Positions 33,167 to 45,062 of a DNA stretch of 64,000 nucleotides are shown here, in pieces. The stretch is from assembly GCA_007115705.1 (NCBI GenBank), contig QXEO01001795.1, positions 124,001 through 188,000 of the forward strand, read 5' to 3'. The notes under the pieces were generated by a model. The model worked only from the letters and a program-made list of their open reading frames with translations. It had not been told where the DNA came from and made no database searches. The translations under genes and the position numbers were made by a program. The DNA comes from Dactylis glomerata (Eukaryota; Streptophyta; Magnoliopsida; Poales; Poaceae). Position 1 is the first letter of the stretch; each line of letters starts with the position of its first letter.

Positions 33167-34176
33167 ATGGATTTTCAACTTCATCCGCCAACCCTTACGC
33201 CAATCTTCGCAAACCTAGATCAGGAGATGGACCTGACGATTGGAAGTCTGAACTTTCACGTCGGTTTTTTGGGTTCAACTCGCCTCTCGGATTCGACGAA
33301 ATCAGAACCGTCGGTAGGACAAACCGCGACAGTCAAAACGGCAGAATCATTGGTAGGCTCTTCCAGTGAGGCAAACTCGCCGGTCAGCTTCGCAACAATG
33401 GAAAAAATAGAAGAACTCACCGAAACCAAGGGAAACCTCGACATAGAAGAAGCAATGGATAACTTGGATCTTGACATGAAGGACTTCACCACCCGAAGCG
33501 GCAGTGTCTCCAGCAATGTGCACCAGGTATGCATCATCATCACTGAAGCAGCAGAAGAAAATAACGACGACGGCAACCTGGTAGTCGACACACAGGGCAA
33601 CAACCCAAATAGCAATAGTAGAAAAAAGAAGGAGAAAGTATACGTCTCCGTCGGGGAGCGGGGAATTATCATGTCAGCAATTAATTATGGCACAGAGGTA
33701 CCCACAAACTCAAGGAGAGAAGTCTTAATGGGATATCAGTATGCCCTGCATCAGCACAAAAATAAACTACTAGCAGAAAAAGCAAGCTTAGGAAAAATCA
33801 GGAGAGTTATAGTACATCAAGCAGATCATATTGGAGCGAGTACGGCGAGACATCGGATTCCAGCAAAGAAAGACACCGTGAACCAAAGCATAACAGAAGA
33901 AAAGCAGCACGAGGAAGGGAAGAAGAACGAGCAAGAAGCATCAGTGCGCCATTATCAGATGAAGAGGAAAACTTCGTGCAAGAAACACCAGAAGCAGCCT
34001 TAGTAGCAGCACAAGCATATCTATTAACCACACAACCAGAACCCGGAGATCCGCAGGAGCACATGCACCAAGCAGCCATAAAAAGTCTCGGGTTAGTGGA
34101 AGATAAGTTAAGGCAACACTCCTCGGAAAAGAAGTCGACATATTACGAGGATCAGGGAAAGAAGAATCGAAGGTAC
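33167..34176 (+). pseudogene. Outer Gypsy gag, N-terminal part
   Basis: The first good ATG is at 33167 (MDFQLHPPTLTPIFANL). The frame runs through EMDLTIGSLNFHVGFLGSTR and an acidic region. A frameshift near 33800-33830 moves the gag reading to another frame, which continues as SDSSKERHREPKHNRRKAAR and DEEENFVQETPEAALVAAQ to the insertion point at 34176. It rejoins the gag sequence at 49648. Confidence 0.75.
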
Positions 34177-34181
34177 CAACC

Positions 34182-37100
34182 TGTAATACCCCAGCTTTTA
34201 GGACAAAACGAAGGGTAGATTTAGGACTATTGTGCATTCATGCATCTTAAAACCAGAGTAAATTTTTCGCAAATTCAAAAACCTAGGAGAGCAAACTTCT
34301 TTCAAATCATCTTTAGAGTTTAGAGGTGATTTGATTGCTAAGGGTTTTGCTAGGATCTCTTGATGTGGATGTTTAAGTGATTTTGGAATTTAAATTGATT
34401 GTTGAATTATCATAAAAATTGAATATTTAATTATTAATAAAGAAATAACCCAATTAAATATTGAGTTGGATAAAAGAAAAAGAATAGAATATAAATTAAA
34501 CAGAAATAGTACTTTATTGATATCTCACAATTATACAAAGTCTTTACATCAATGTTAAATTGAAAAGAATATTACAGAAGATAATAAAATAAAAAGAAAC
34601 CTAGTTCTAAACTATTTCTAATAGTCTTCATGAAATCCATCTTCTAGATCTTCTTAAGCTGCAACCTGCAAAATAAAGTAAAAGAAACAAAAGAAAAGGG
34701 TTAAGTGTTAGTACTCTCAGACTAGGGCAAATATTTTGCCATTGCATCATTAAGTATTTTGCCCAAGTGTAGAATTTGTTCTTTTAAGTCACTCGGGTAG
34801 AAATCAATAGAGCACATAGCAGTTTCACAGCACGGCCAGGTGAGGATGAGATCAACCTAAGTGAAGCATGCAAGCACAAAGCTCACAAGGAGCTTAGTCA
34901 CAGAACCAGGAAGGTGGTGCTGGCAGCACCACAGCAGCAATACAAACCAAGCTGCCGGCTAGATGGGCATCACCAGGAGAAGCAGCTCCCATTCGAAACC
35001 ACAGGGAAACAACACCAAGAACATCATAGTTCTTTCACATCACCACAAACATATCTGAAACCATCATCAAACACTATGGAGTCCATCTGAGGCTCAAGAT
35101 CAAGCCCAGGAGGAGAAGGACAGAGGACCAGCAGCAAGTCCAGGAGGTGAAGGACAAGCTAGGAGCTGAGCCAGGAGGAGAAGGCAAGCTAGAAGCAAGC
35201 CATCGCTAACAGCAAACAATAGAAGCTATAAACAACACTATCACTGCACAACTCCAGGCTTCAGGTAGAAACCTTGCAAACACATCACTGCTTGTGCATG
35301 ATTCCAGCATGTGTTGTTACAGGATAAGCCCTCAGTTTGGCAAAGAAATGCTTTGCCAAACTCATCATTGGGAATCATGAATAAAAGCCAAGTAAACACA
35401 CATCAGAGTATTAGCCTCAGTTTGCACTTCACTAGCACATCTTAAGGATCAAAACATCACTGAGAAGCTTGTGCTGGGCACATGTCCTATTGGACATGCA
35501 CCTCAAACACACAACGCATGCTAGCATCATCAAATAAGTAAGCTGTGGGCACACAAGCAAGCTAGGCACCTCACTAACTATCACTAGCCTCAGACCAGCA
35601 TCATTGGCTTAATTCCTAGGGGCAAGTTTCACCATAAATTGATCACATAAGTTGTTGCTGGGCACAGGATCTAAAGATCTTGCACCTCAACACAACAAGT
35701 AGCTTAATTGACAGCAAAGGCTGTGGGCAGCAGCAAAATCATTTCCCTAGTTATAAATAACTAGGAATCATATTTTTACTCAAACTAATTTCACAGAAGC
35801 TTGCAACACAGCAAGTCATTCTATCACTTGGTTATCATGGATAAACAAGTAACAGAAGCTAGCACAGCAACATATTTATCACTGGACCAGTGTTAGCAGT
35901 TAACTGAATAACAAAATTCAGTTTTCTACCACAATACTGAGATACCATAAATCACAGGGGAAGCATCTAGCATTCCATAATATAGAGCTAACTGAATGAT
36001 TTCATTATTGCAAGTATACAACAAACCTTAACTGAATCTTGCAATTGAGCAAGGTTCAGAACAACACTTCGGTCTGTAAGTGTACTGACAGAGGAAATAG
36101 AGGAGCAGATAGTTTATCACATGTTATAGCTCAACCACAACTAACTGAATCAAGCTTGCATCAAGCAGCAGCAGCACAGAGCAAGGTCGGTGAGCCAGGC
36201 TCACTGTTCTTGACGAATTGGTCAGAGAGCATGGCCAGTGAGAGAGGGTAGAGGAAGAAGAGGAGGATCACACTCACCAGGCGCCCAGGTGCATACCTGG
36301 CCGGCATGGCGAGGCAGTGCCCGCGCGGCCGACCAGGCGCGGCCGAGGGGAGACTTCACCGTAATGCATCGGGAGCACCACATCTGGCGCTTCCACCGGC
36401 GAGAACAAGCGGGGCGCAAGCACTTGAGCACCCTCAGCGTGCTCAGCAAGCTCCAGAGGCGAGGCGTCGCATCAGAGTGCTCGGAGGCGGCAGATCCCGA
36501 GCGGGGAGACCACCCCGATCTCCTCGGAGAGGAAGCAGACGGTGATTCCATTTGGTGGAGCTGGTAGAGGGCGCGGAGGCGGGTGTTTCGCCCAAGGTGG
36601 TGACGGCGGAGGCCACCGGAGTTGGTCGGAGAGGCCAGGCGGCGGCGACGATCTGGAGTCGCCAGTGAGATCGAGAGGAGGAGAGGGGAGAGCGAGGGGG
36701 GCTGGGCTGGGTCGGGTGACCGACCCAGACCCGAGCCGGGTCGGCTTAGTCGTGCCCTAGTGGGCCGGTTTGGGCCAGTTGGCCAGCTGGGCCAAAATGG
36801 CTTTGGCCATTTATTTAAACAAAATCTTGCAATTCAAATTTGAATATTATTTCCTTTTTGAATTTAATTCAAACTCAAATACCATTGATAAATCAATTTC
36901 TTATTCTTTAATGAAAGTAATAGCTAAATAATTCATATTTCTGAATTATTCTTTAAATCAAATTTTAAAAGCTTTTAAATTCTATTTTCAAAAATCTTAA
37001 TTACTATTATTATCAAAATTGAACTTCTTTCAAAATTAAACCTTTTCCTTTCCAAATAACTCAATAAGAGTTTTATAACTTAATCTTTGCTCTCAAACTT

Positions 37101-38750
37101 TAATTAATTGTCTTAACACTTAAATAGGGTAAAACACCCAATTAAAACTTTGTGTTTTATAAGAATTCTTAAACCCTAGCAAGTCTTGGGTAAAACACAC
37201 AAATAAGAAAATCAAGTCCATGAATCACCATGCATAGCATATCATTGTGCATAGCATCCATTTGTTTCTTGAAACATTGTCCTTACCGGACAATGCTTGG
37301 ATTTCTGTAGAACAAGGAGATTAGGAGCATCGCCAACTATCCGACTCCATTACCTTTCAGTCACAAGGCAAGTTTATCTTGCTCATATCTCTTGGTTGCA
37401 CTGATTTTGAAACTACTTGCAAAGTGTTGACTTCAAACTCTAACATTTCAAAAGGGATGGAAAACCTATTTTCATAAGTAATATGACTAGTGGTTATCGA
37501 CCTGTGGTGATAATCTAGGAGGGCTGGCAGGTGGAACCACGGTAAGATTGTGGTGGTGGAGGTTCCACTTGCACGGGAAAGTAAACCTAGGATTAACTAC
37601 CAATGCCACAGTTATTCTTGTGCCGTAAACACTATGTCATCCAAGAGACTTGGAATGGGACGGGAAAGTCAGCTGTATCTTCTCTCGTTCGCATGTCAAC
37701 GGGCAGCCAGTTGCCGGTCGCAGTAGATCTTGCGGGACTACTTGCACATGTGTGGGACACCTCAGTTCTCACGGCACTGGTGTCTATGATGGTCCGCAAG
37801 GGACGCCTAGGTACTTCATCGTTGGGGGTGAATATCAGGGGCACAACCTGCTTGCGTGAATTGGGTGGGCATGCGTTGTGCGGAGAAGGCAGTGATTGGC
37901 TTGGATCAATGACTGGGCCCCACACCAAGGAAGTGTGGACGGGAATGTACGCCCGGTTGTGCAGCAAGGCTTTGATCTCTTTTGGAAGGACACACCTCTG
38001 CAGAGTGTAAAAGGATGTGACATGTTACCCCTTGTTCCGGGAAGGAGCTGCGAACGCGGCAGGAAAGGTGCTCTCAAGGCACTAATACCCTGTGTTGGCT
38101 GATGGGCATAGTTTTCTAAAGTAAAAGCAATCTTTCAAGAAACATTGATAAAACCTTGCATAGGCCTACGACTCTTTTGGGTCTGTGGCTATAGATAGTG
38201 CATATCACACAACTTCTCTCTAAAGAAACTTGCTGGGTAACGCTCGTTACTCACCCCAATATCTTAAACCCTTGCTAGACTGTGAAGAGCTCGACGAAGC
38301 CACTCTGAACGCAATCGAAGGCCAGCAGGACATCTTCTACGAGGAGCCAGATATCTCTCGCGGCATCGAAGGCATGGATTACTTCATTCGCTATGGAGCA
38401 TCTTCAGGCGAGGAGTCAGAGTGAAGGAGTACTAACTAATAGAGTAGTATTGCAATCAAGGAACCGAGCAACTGTAGTATATGAATAGGTTGTTGAGTTC
38501 TTCATCTGTTTAATTATTTGAAGCTTTCCAGTTGCTGTAAACACTAAGCACTTGAGGTGTTCTATTTTCAAGAGCATTTCGTTATCATCACGTTTTGATC
38601 TGTAATAATATGTGGATCAGTTTGTATTTGGGCCCGCAATGTTTCTGTTGTACCATTCTGAGGGATGTAATATTTATGGAGGCTTGTTCTGCAAGTGTTA
38701 TATCAACGACTTGCATACTAAAACATGCAGTGGTATGCTGGGTCACCGCA
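34182..38750 (+). mobile_element. 5-prime LTR (4.57 kb) of the inner Gypsy element
   Basis: Bounded by TGTAATACC and CACCGCA. It contains a GC-rich patch at about 36290-36770 in which frames stay open on both strands. The same frames recur in the other LTR only because the LTRs are copies, so I do not call genes. Unusually long for an LTR. Confidence 0.92.
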
Positions 38751-38752
38751 GC

Positions 38753-38764
38753 TGGTATCCGAGC
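38753..38764 (+). other. Primer-binding site of the inner Gypsy element
   Basis: TGGTATCCGAGC, two bases after the LTR, one base different from the initiator-Met tRNA type TGGTATCAGAGC. Confidence 0.7.
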
Positions 38765-38955
38765 AATTGCTTTGACCTTAGGTTGGAAACCTAGTAAAGG
38801 GATAGAACCTATTGGAGTCTAGTAGCAACGGTAAAGAGTTCTCTAAATTTATGATGGTTATTCACTTGGGAATAACTTAGTCATACTTTTAGTGTTACAA
38901 TTCTTTATTATGATGCATCATATTAATTCTATACCTTATTCTTGTAACAGCTATT

Positions 38956-40125
38956 ATGGCATCGAGAATTCCAGCACGTACTGTTTGGTCACAGAGGAAG
39001 ACTCTGGAAGACTATGAGGGAACCTTGACTGAGCAGTTAGGGTCACTACTACGAGCTTTTGGACTCAACACCGACATCCCTGTTAAGACTTTTACTTACA
39101 AGGATGACAGGACTGTGGTTAAGTACCGTGTCGTGATCATGCTACCAGATGGATTAGCACCTAGTACAGTTTAGCCTTTCGGAGAGGGAAGAGGTGAGAC
39201 TGCAGCTTATCACGAGGCAGTAGTGAGAGCTATTGCGACTATCAGGGAGTACAACACGGTGGAGTTAGCAAGTACCACTTTTACCGCTATTCCTCATGAC
39301 TCACTGATGGATGAGCCAGGAATGGATCATGATGTTCTGGTGAAGAAGAAGCCGAAGTTGGCAGCCAGACTTCTTGATAGGTATAGGAAGATGGTAGGAT
39401 CACTATATAACACTCACCAGGTCATTGTGGAGGACAAGGCGGAGATGCTTGATGACCTCACAGACACTACTAGGAGGCAGGAGCGAGCACAGATGATTAG
39501 GCAGGAGTCGGAGGGATCACACTTCTCACCAGTTGTGGGAACCCACAGTTACCCGACACAGCCTGGGCCTTCCAGGTATTCACTCACTCCTGAGCCTATA
39601 CATTACCCAGTTATCACTTCTAGTATGGAGGTGAAGCAGGGTCTCAAGGGGGTCTCGGAGTCCGAGCTTCCTATTGAGAACTCTGATGGGTGGAGGTTTG
39701 ACTGGCTGGGAGACGGCCAGCAGTATACTAGCTCGTATGGAGGGACAGCTCACGCAGCAGGAGGTGGCGATGCCGTAGTCACTCCTGTTGTATCTGTTGA
39801 GGAGGAGGATCCGATGGAGGTTCAGTTTGAGAGTCAGGAGCCAGTTGAGACACCTATGGAGCAGGAAGCACCGTTTGATCACACCTACTGCACAGAGAGT
39901 GTGTGTTATGGAGAGGCGGAGCCTTTTCCTACTATGACTGCTCACGAGACCATGGTGTACTTTGAGAGCTACCTCGGACTGAATGGACTCGTGTTGAGCG
40001 ATACTTCTACGATGGACACGTCTGACTCGGACTATGTTCCGGGTGGTAGGCCGTTTGTTCCCGAGACAGTGCACCGGACTTCACGCCATCACGGGTGGAC
40101 TCCGGGCATGTACTACGAGCCATGA
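38956..40125 (+). pseudogene. Accessory reading frame between 5-prime LTR and gag
   Basis: A frame of 390 codons starts MASRIPARTVWSQRKTLEDY and ends HHGWTPGMYYEP, with a single TAG at 39172-39174 that splits it. The N-terminal 120 residues have a pattern of strands and a helix (VVKYRVVIMLPDG, then ETAAYHEAVVRAIATIRE) that looks vaguely like a small RNA-binding fold. The middle has LLDRYRKMVGSLYNTHQVIV, and the C-terminal half is acidic and Ser/Pro-rich. It is not gag, which lies downstream and is complete. Extra frames at this position are known in some plant Gypsy lineages. I cannot assign a function. Confidence 0.7.
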
Positions 40126-40469
40126 GATTCAGGACGTGATGTCAAGACCAAGACAGAAGCTTAGTTGTATCTGTGAATGCAGCTAGTGCTAGTAGTATGT
40201 TGTTGTAATAAGAGAGACGGTAGAACTATCCAGTCTCGATCTATGAGTGTACTCTACGTGTGAGAGTACGTGTTGTAATAATGACTTTGTATCGGTTTGT
40301 ATGAGATGTAAAATATGTACTTGTATTTGGTTTTCTTGCGATCTTCCATTTGGAGTTGGATTTCTGTTTTCCATTGTGTGACTAGTTCTGAGCATGAAGT
40401 GAAGCTCAGAAAGCATGGGCATGGTGTAATTATGAGATCTTCGCTTTATGTTACAGGACTAGAGGGGCT

Positions 40470-41867
40470 ATGGATACGGGTTTAGCTGCCGATGCTGAGG
40501 AGCAACGCTTGGCACAAGAAGCTCAAACGAAGGCAATGAATGACCAGCAGGCAGAAATGGAAGCCAAAGCAAAGGCTGATCAAGAAAATCAAGCTCATTT
40601 ACCACCACCACCATTCAGGCCTTTGGCGGAGCAAAGCTTTATGCAATATATGCAGTTCATGCAAGAGACACAGAACAAATTTATGCAAGAGCTCATGGGG
40701 CATGTTGGAGCCGGAAGGGTTCCGGAGGCAAGAGGGGTAAGTCTTTCTGACTTCCTCAATGCAAAACCACTTCCTTTTGCTTCCGCGGTAGAACCAATGG
40801 ATGCGGAAGACTGGCTCATGGACACTGAAAGGAAATTGAAAGTTGTGGGAGCCAATGACGAGGAGAAGGTTCGTTATGCTGTACACCTTCTATCTGGACC
40901 AGCCGCAGCATGGTGGGACAACGAAGTGACACTTCAACTTCCGGAGAAGGTATTCTCTTGGGAAGAGTTCAAAGAAAAATTCCGTACCTTTCATGTGCCG
41001 GAAAGTATGGTTGAGCTCAAGAGGAGGGAATTTGAAGACCTCAAGCAGGGGAATGCAACAATGATGGCTTACATCAAGGAGTTCACGAGACTCTCTCGTT
41101 ACGCAAGTGATGAGGTGAGTACTGACAGCAAGAGGAAGAAAAGGTTCCTCAGGGGATTGGATCCATACGCGGCAATGCAGATGAAGTTGACAAAGCCGCA
41201 TAACTTCCAAGAGTTGATGGACACAGCTATTACCTGGGAGAATGACTATAAGTTGGTTCAGATGAGCCGACTGAAGAGGGCCAAGACTGAAGCCAAGAGA
41301 GTTCAACCAACCCGAAGTACTCCAAATCTGAGTTTCAAACCCAGGGTTAGAACAGGAGGAGCTCCACCCAATCGAAAGGTATTCACACCAAAAGAGCAGA
41401 TCATCTGTCACAAGTGTGGACTTCCAGGTCATATGAAGAGTGATTGCAGAAAGCCGAGTATTATCTGTTTTGCTTGCGGAAAGGAAGGGCATATCCGTCC
41501 AGATTGTCCAAATAAACCAGCTGGAGGATGGCCGGATAACCGTGGAGGCAAGACAGGAGGAGGCAGTCGACCTACATCTGGAGGTGGCAGTAGCAGCAAG
41601 AACGGGAACGGAAAAAGAGGCCAGAATTTTGGGAAGCTGAATTGCACATCGCTGGAGGAAGCTAACAATTCGGAAACGGCGGTCATAGGTACGCTCAGCA
41701 TCCTTACTCATCCCGGCAAAGTTCTTTTTGATACCGGTGCCACTACATCATTCATTTCCAAAGATTTTGTTGAAAAATATGGATTAAGGTGTCAGGTGAT
41801 AGCACATCCTATGACTGTTGTGATGGCCGGGGGTAAACTTTTAGTATCCCAATTCAAACCAGACTAG
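40470..41867 (+). CDS. Gag-protease frame of the inner Gypsy element
   Basis: The frame runs 465 residues from MDTGLAADAEEQRLAQ. After a Gln/Met-rich N-terminus, the retrotransposon gag domain appears at about 105-250 (MDAEDWLMDTERKLKVV, AAAWWDN, FRGLDPY-like RFLRGLDPY). Two CX2CX4HX4C zinc knuckles follow: CHKCGLPGHMKSDC and CFACGKEGHIRPDC. A Gly-rich linker leads to a protease with the active-site motif LFDTGATTSFIS. The frame stops at TAG (41865-41867) inside the protease, and the same frame reopens at once downstream, so this stop is a mutation and not the natural end. Confidence 0.9.
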   Translation: MDTGLAADAEEQRLAQEAQTKAMNDQQAEMEAKAKADQENQAHLPPPPFRPLAEQSFMQYMQFMQETQNKFMQELMGHVGAGRVPEARGVSLSDFLNAKPLPFASAVEPMDAEDWLMDTERKLKVVGANDEEKVRYAVHLLSGPAAAWWDNEVTLQLPEKVFSWEEFKEKFRTFHVPESMVELKRREFEDLKQGNATMMAYIKEFTRLSRYASDEVSTDSKRKKRFLRGLDPYAAMQMKLTKPHNFQELMDTAITWENDYKLVQMSRLKRAKTEAKRVQPTRSTPNLSFKPRVRTGGAPPNRKVFTPKEQIICHKCGLPGHMKSDCRKPSIICFACGKEGHIRPDCPNKPAGGWPDNRGGKTGGGSRPTSGGGSSSKNGNGKRGQNFGKLNCTSLEEANNSETAVIGTLSILTHPGKVLFDTGATTSFISKDFVEKYGLRCQVIAHPMTVVMAGGKLLVSQFKPD

Positions 41868-43706
41868 GTCATTATGATCTGTGACTGTCCTTACTTTGCC
41901 GATCTCTATGTTCTTCCACTTAAAAACATCGAGGTTGTTCTGGGTATGGATTGGATGTCCGATCATGGAGCACACATTGATTGTGAAGAGAAGACTGTAT
42001 CAATCCGGAAGCCTGGGGATGGAAGGATCTCTTATCAAGCAGATAAGCATACCCATGTAGAGATTGAAATTCAACTCAATTCTCTGAAAGAGGCCAAGTT
42101 AGAAGATATTCCAGTGGTTAATGAGTTCATGGATGTATTTCCTCAAGAATTACCAGGAATGCCACCGGATCGGGAGATAGAATTCACTATTGATTTAAAG
42201 CCAGGCACAACACCAATTTCACAAGCACCCTATAAAATGGGTCCTAAAGAGTTGAAAGAACTGAAAGAGCAGTTAGATGAGTTGGAAAGTAAGGGATTCA
42301 TCCAAGAAAGTATATCACCTTGGGGTTTGCCAGTTATATTTGTTGATAAAAGAGATGGAGGCAGAAGAATGTGTGGGGATTTCAGGAATTTGAACAATGT
42401 TACCATCAAGAACAAGTATCCTTTGCCAAGAATTCAAGATCTGTTTGATCAAGTTCATGGAGCTGGGGTTTTCTCAAAAATTGATCTGAGATCTGGTTAT
42501 CATCAAATCAAGATCAAGCCTGAAGATGTACCAAAGACTGCATTTGTCTCAAGGTATGGCCATCATGAATACTTAGTTGTTCCTTTTGGTCTTACCAATG
42601 CTCCAAGAATTTTCATGAATTTGATGAACAAGATTTTCATGTCATACTTGGACAAGTTTGTGATAGTGTTTATCGATGACATTCTGATTTACTCCAAGAA
42701 TAAAGAGGATCATGCTAAATATCTCAGAATGGCATTGCAAGTGTTAAGGGAACATCATCTGTATGCTAAATTCAGCAAGTGTGAATTTTGGCTGGATCAA
42801 GTAGAATTCCTTGGTCATGTCATTAGCAAGGAAGGGATTGCCGTGAATCCAAGCAAAGTTCAGTCAGTTTTGGATTGGCAAGCACCAACCAATGTGAAGG
42901 AGATTAGAGGTTTTCTGGGAATGGCCGGATACTATCGGAGATTCATTGAAGGATTCTCAAAGATAGCTGGGCCGATGACAAAATTGTTAAGGAAAAACAC
43001 TCCATTTGAGTGGTCTGAGAAATGTGAAGAGAGTTTTCAAGAGCTGAAAAAGAAACTCACAATAGCACCTATCCTAGCAGTACCAGAAACTGGAAAGGAT
43101 TACACAGTTTACTGTGATGCATCCAAGAATGGATTGGGCTGTGTTTTGATGCAAGACCGTAAGGTAATTGCTTATGGTTCAAGGCAACTCAAGCCACATG
43201 AAGTCAATTACCCAACACATGACCTAGAATTGGCAGCAGTTGTGTTTGCTCTCAAGCAATGGAGGCAATTTCTTTATGGAGCCAAATGTGAGCTTTACAC
43301 CGATCACAAAAGCCTTAAATACTTCTTTACTCAGAAGGAGTTGAACATGAGGCAGAAAAGATGGCTAGAGCTGATCAAGGCTTATGATCTTACTATTAAT
43401 TATACTCCTGGAAAGGCTACTGTGGTAGCCGATGCATTAAGCCGGAAGAGCACTGTAACACAGCAAATGGATAGAGAACTTCCGGAGGATTTGCTTAAGG
43501 ATCCGAAAAGACTGGAAATACAATGTCTGGAGGTCAAATCTTTGGGGAGTATTCACACTATGAGAGTGATGGAGGAAAGACAAAGTGATTTGAAATACAC
43601 TATAATCAACAGACAAGATGAAGATCCTTTCATCGCTGAAGAAATCCGCAGGATTGAAGAGGGTAGACCATCTGAATTCCGCTTGGGTGATTTTGATTCA
43701 CTCTAG
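41868..43706 (+). pseudogene. Reverse transcriptase and RNase H of the inner Gypsy element
   Basis: It continues the gag-protease frame after the TAG. The protease tail VVLGMDWMSDHGAHIDC is followed by reverse transcriptase with GLPVIFVDKRDGGRRMCGDF, LPRIQDLFDQ, FSKIDLRSGYHQI, VPFGLTNAP and the catalytic VFIDDILIYS. RNase H has YTVYCDASKNGLGC, DLELAAVVFALKQWR and YTDHKSLKY, then TPGKATVVADALSRK. A TAG at 43704-43706 ends the frame just before integrase. Residues I expect to be catalytic are all present, so only the nonsense codons disable it. Confidence 0.9.
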
Positions 43707-44546
43707 TTTCAAAACAGAATCTGCGTGCCAGATATACCGGAGATTAAAGGACTGATTCTCAAGGAGGCTTATGAGACACCATATTCAATACATCCGGGAG
43801 GTACGAAAATGTACATGGATCTCAAGGAGTTGTTCTGGTGGAATAACATGAAGCGGGATATAGCCAAGTATGTGGCAGAATGCCATACTTGTCAGAGAGT
43901 CAAGGCAGAACATCAAAGTCCAGCAGGGTTACTACGACCTCTGGAGATTCCGGAGTGGAAATGGGAGGAAATTGGAATGGATTTTATTACCGGTTTACCT
44001 TTAACCAAGAGACACAAGGATATGATATGGGTGATAGTTGATAGACTCACCAAAAGTGCACATTTTTTGGCTGTTAATCAAAAAGATAGTGCAGAGAAGC
44101 TGGTAGAAATCTATGTTAGAGAAATCGTCAGCAAACATGGAGTGCCCAAGAAAATCGTCTCGGATAGAGGGTCAGTTTTCACATCAACATTCTGGGGAAA
44201 TCTTCATGCAGCACTGGGATCACAATTGGATTTCAGCACTGCTTATCATCCTCAAACTGGAGGGCAAACAGAAAGAACAAATCAAATCTTGGAGGACATG
44301 TTGCGTGCATGTGCTCTAGATTTTGGAGGTTCGTGGGATGAGCACTTACCGTTAGCAGAGTTTTCTTACAACAACAGCTATCAAAGCAGCTTGAAAGCAG
44401 CACCATTTGAAGTATTATACGGACGTACGTGCAGATCTCCAATATGTTGGTTTGATCCTGGAGGCAACCAGGAATTTGAAACTGATTTCATCCAAGAGAA
44501 GCAAGGCATCATTGATACCATCCGTGATCGTTTGAAGATAGCCTAG
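43707..44546 (+). pseudogene. Integrase of the inner Gypsy element
   Basis: Same frame as the preceding segment. The zinc-binding HHCC region is HPGGTKMYMDLKELFWW to CHTCQRVK. The DDE core has GMDFITGLP, SDRGSVFTSTFW and an E in TERTNQILEDML, with TAYHPQTGGQTE between. TAG at 44544-44546 interrupts the C-terminal part. Integrase inserts the cDNA copy into the genome. Confidence 0.9.
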
Positions 44547-45029
44547 AGTCGACAAAAGAGTTATGCAGATCAAAAGAGGCGGACATGGGAACCCAAAGTA
44601 GGAGATTTGGTCTATCTGAAGGTTAGTCCTATGAAAGGAATAAAAAGGTTCGGTATTAAAGGGAAGTTAAGCCCAAGATATATTGGACCATTCAAGATTC
44701 TGAGTCAAAACCGAAGTGTTGCTTTTGAATTAGAGCTTCCAGCAAAATTGAAGAAAGTTCACAATGTTTTCCATGTTTCTCAACTTCGGAAGTGTCTGAA
44801 AGCACCCGAAGACTCCATTACACATGATGATCTAGATCTTCAAGCATACTTGACTTATGAGGAGAAGCCAATAAAGATATTAGAAGAGAACTGGAAGAGG
44901 CTTCGGAACCGTGCAATTAAGTTCTGTAAAGTACAATGGAAGCATCACTCTGAACGGGAAGCAACCTGGGAAAAAGAAGAGGATTTGAGACAAGCATATC
45001 CAAAACTATTTAGGTACAACAAGTTTTAA
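44547..45029 (+). pseudogene. Integrase C-terminus with chromodomain-like tail
   Basis: Same frame again: SYADQKRRTWEPKVGDLVYL, GPFKILSQ and KKVHNVFHVSQLRKCLKAP form the usual GPY/F-like module. The end EENWKRLRNRAIKFCKVQW then EREATWEKEEDLR resembles the chromodomain-like tail of Tekay/Del chromoviruses, thought to guide insertion into heterochromatin. It ends at a natural TAA after RYNKF. Confidence 0.85.
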
Positions 45030-45049
45030 CTTCGGGACGAAGTTCAGAT

Positions 45050-45062
45050 AAGGGGGGAAGAC
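45050..45062 (+). other. Polypurine tract of the inner Gypsy element
   Basis: AAGGGGGGAAGAC immediately upstream of the 3-prime LTR, the expected plus-strand primer. Confidence 0.75.

Noticed and set aside
36238..36567. 109-codon frames conserved in both 4.57-kb LTRs
   Set aside because: They are conserved only because the LTRs are copies of each other. Frames are open on both strands in a GC-rich patch.
37603..38010. 135-codon frame (repeated near 48496)
   Set aside because: Located in LTR sequence. The second copy is shifted, so there is no sign of selection on the reading.
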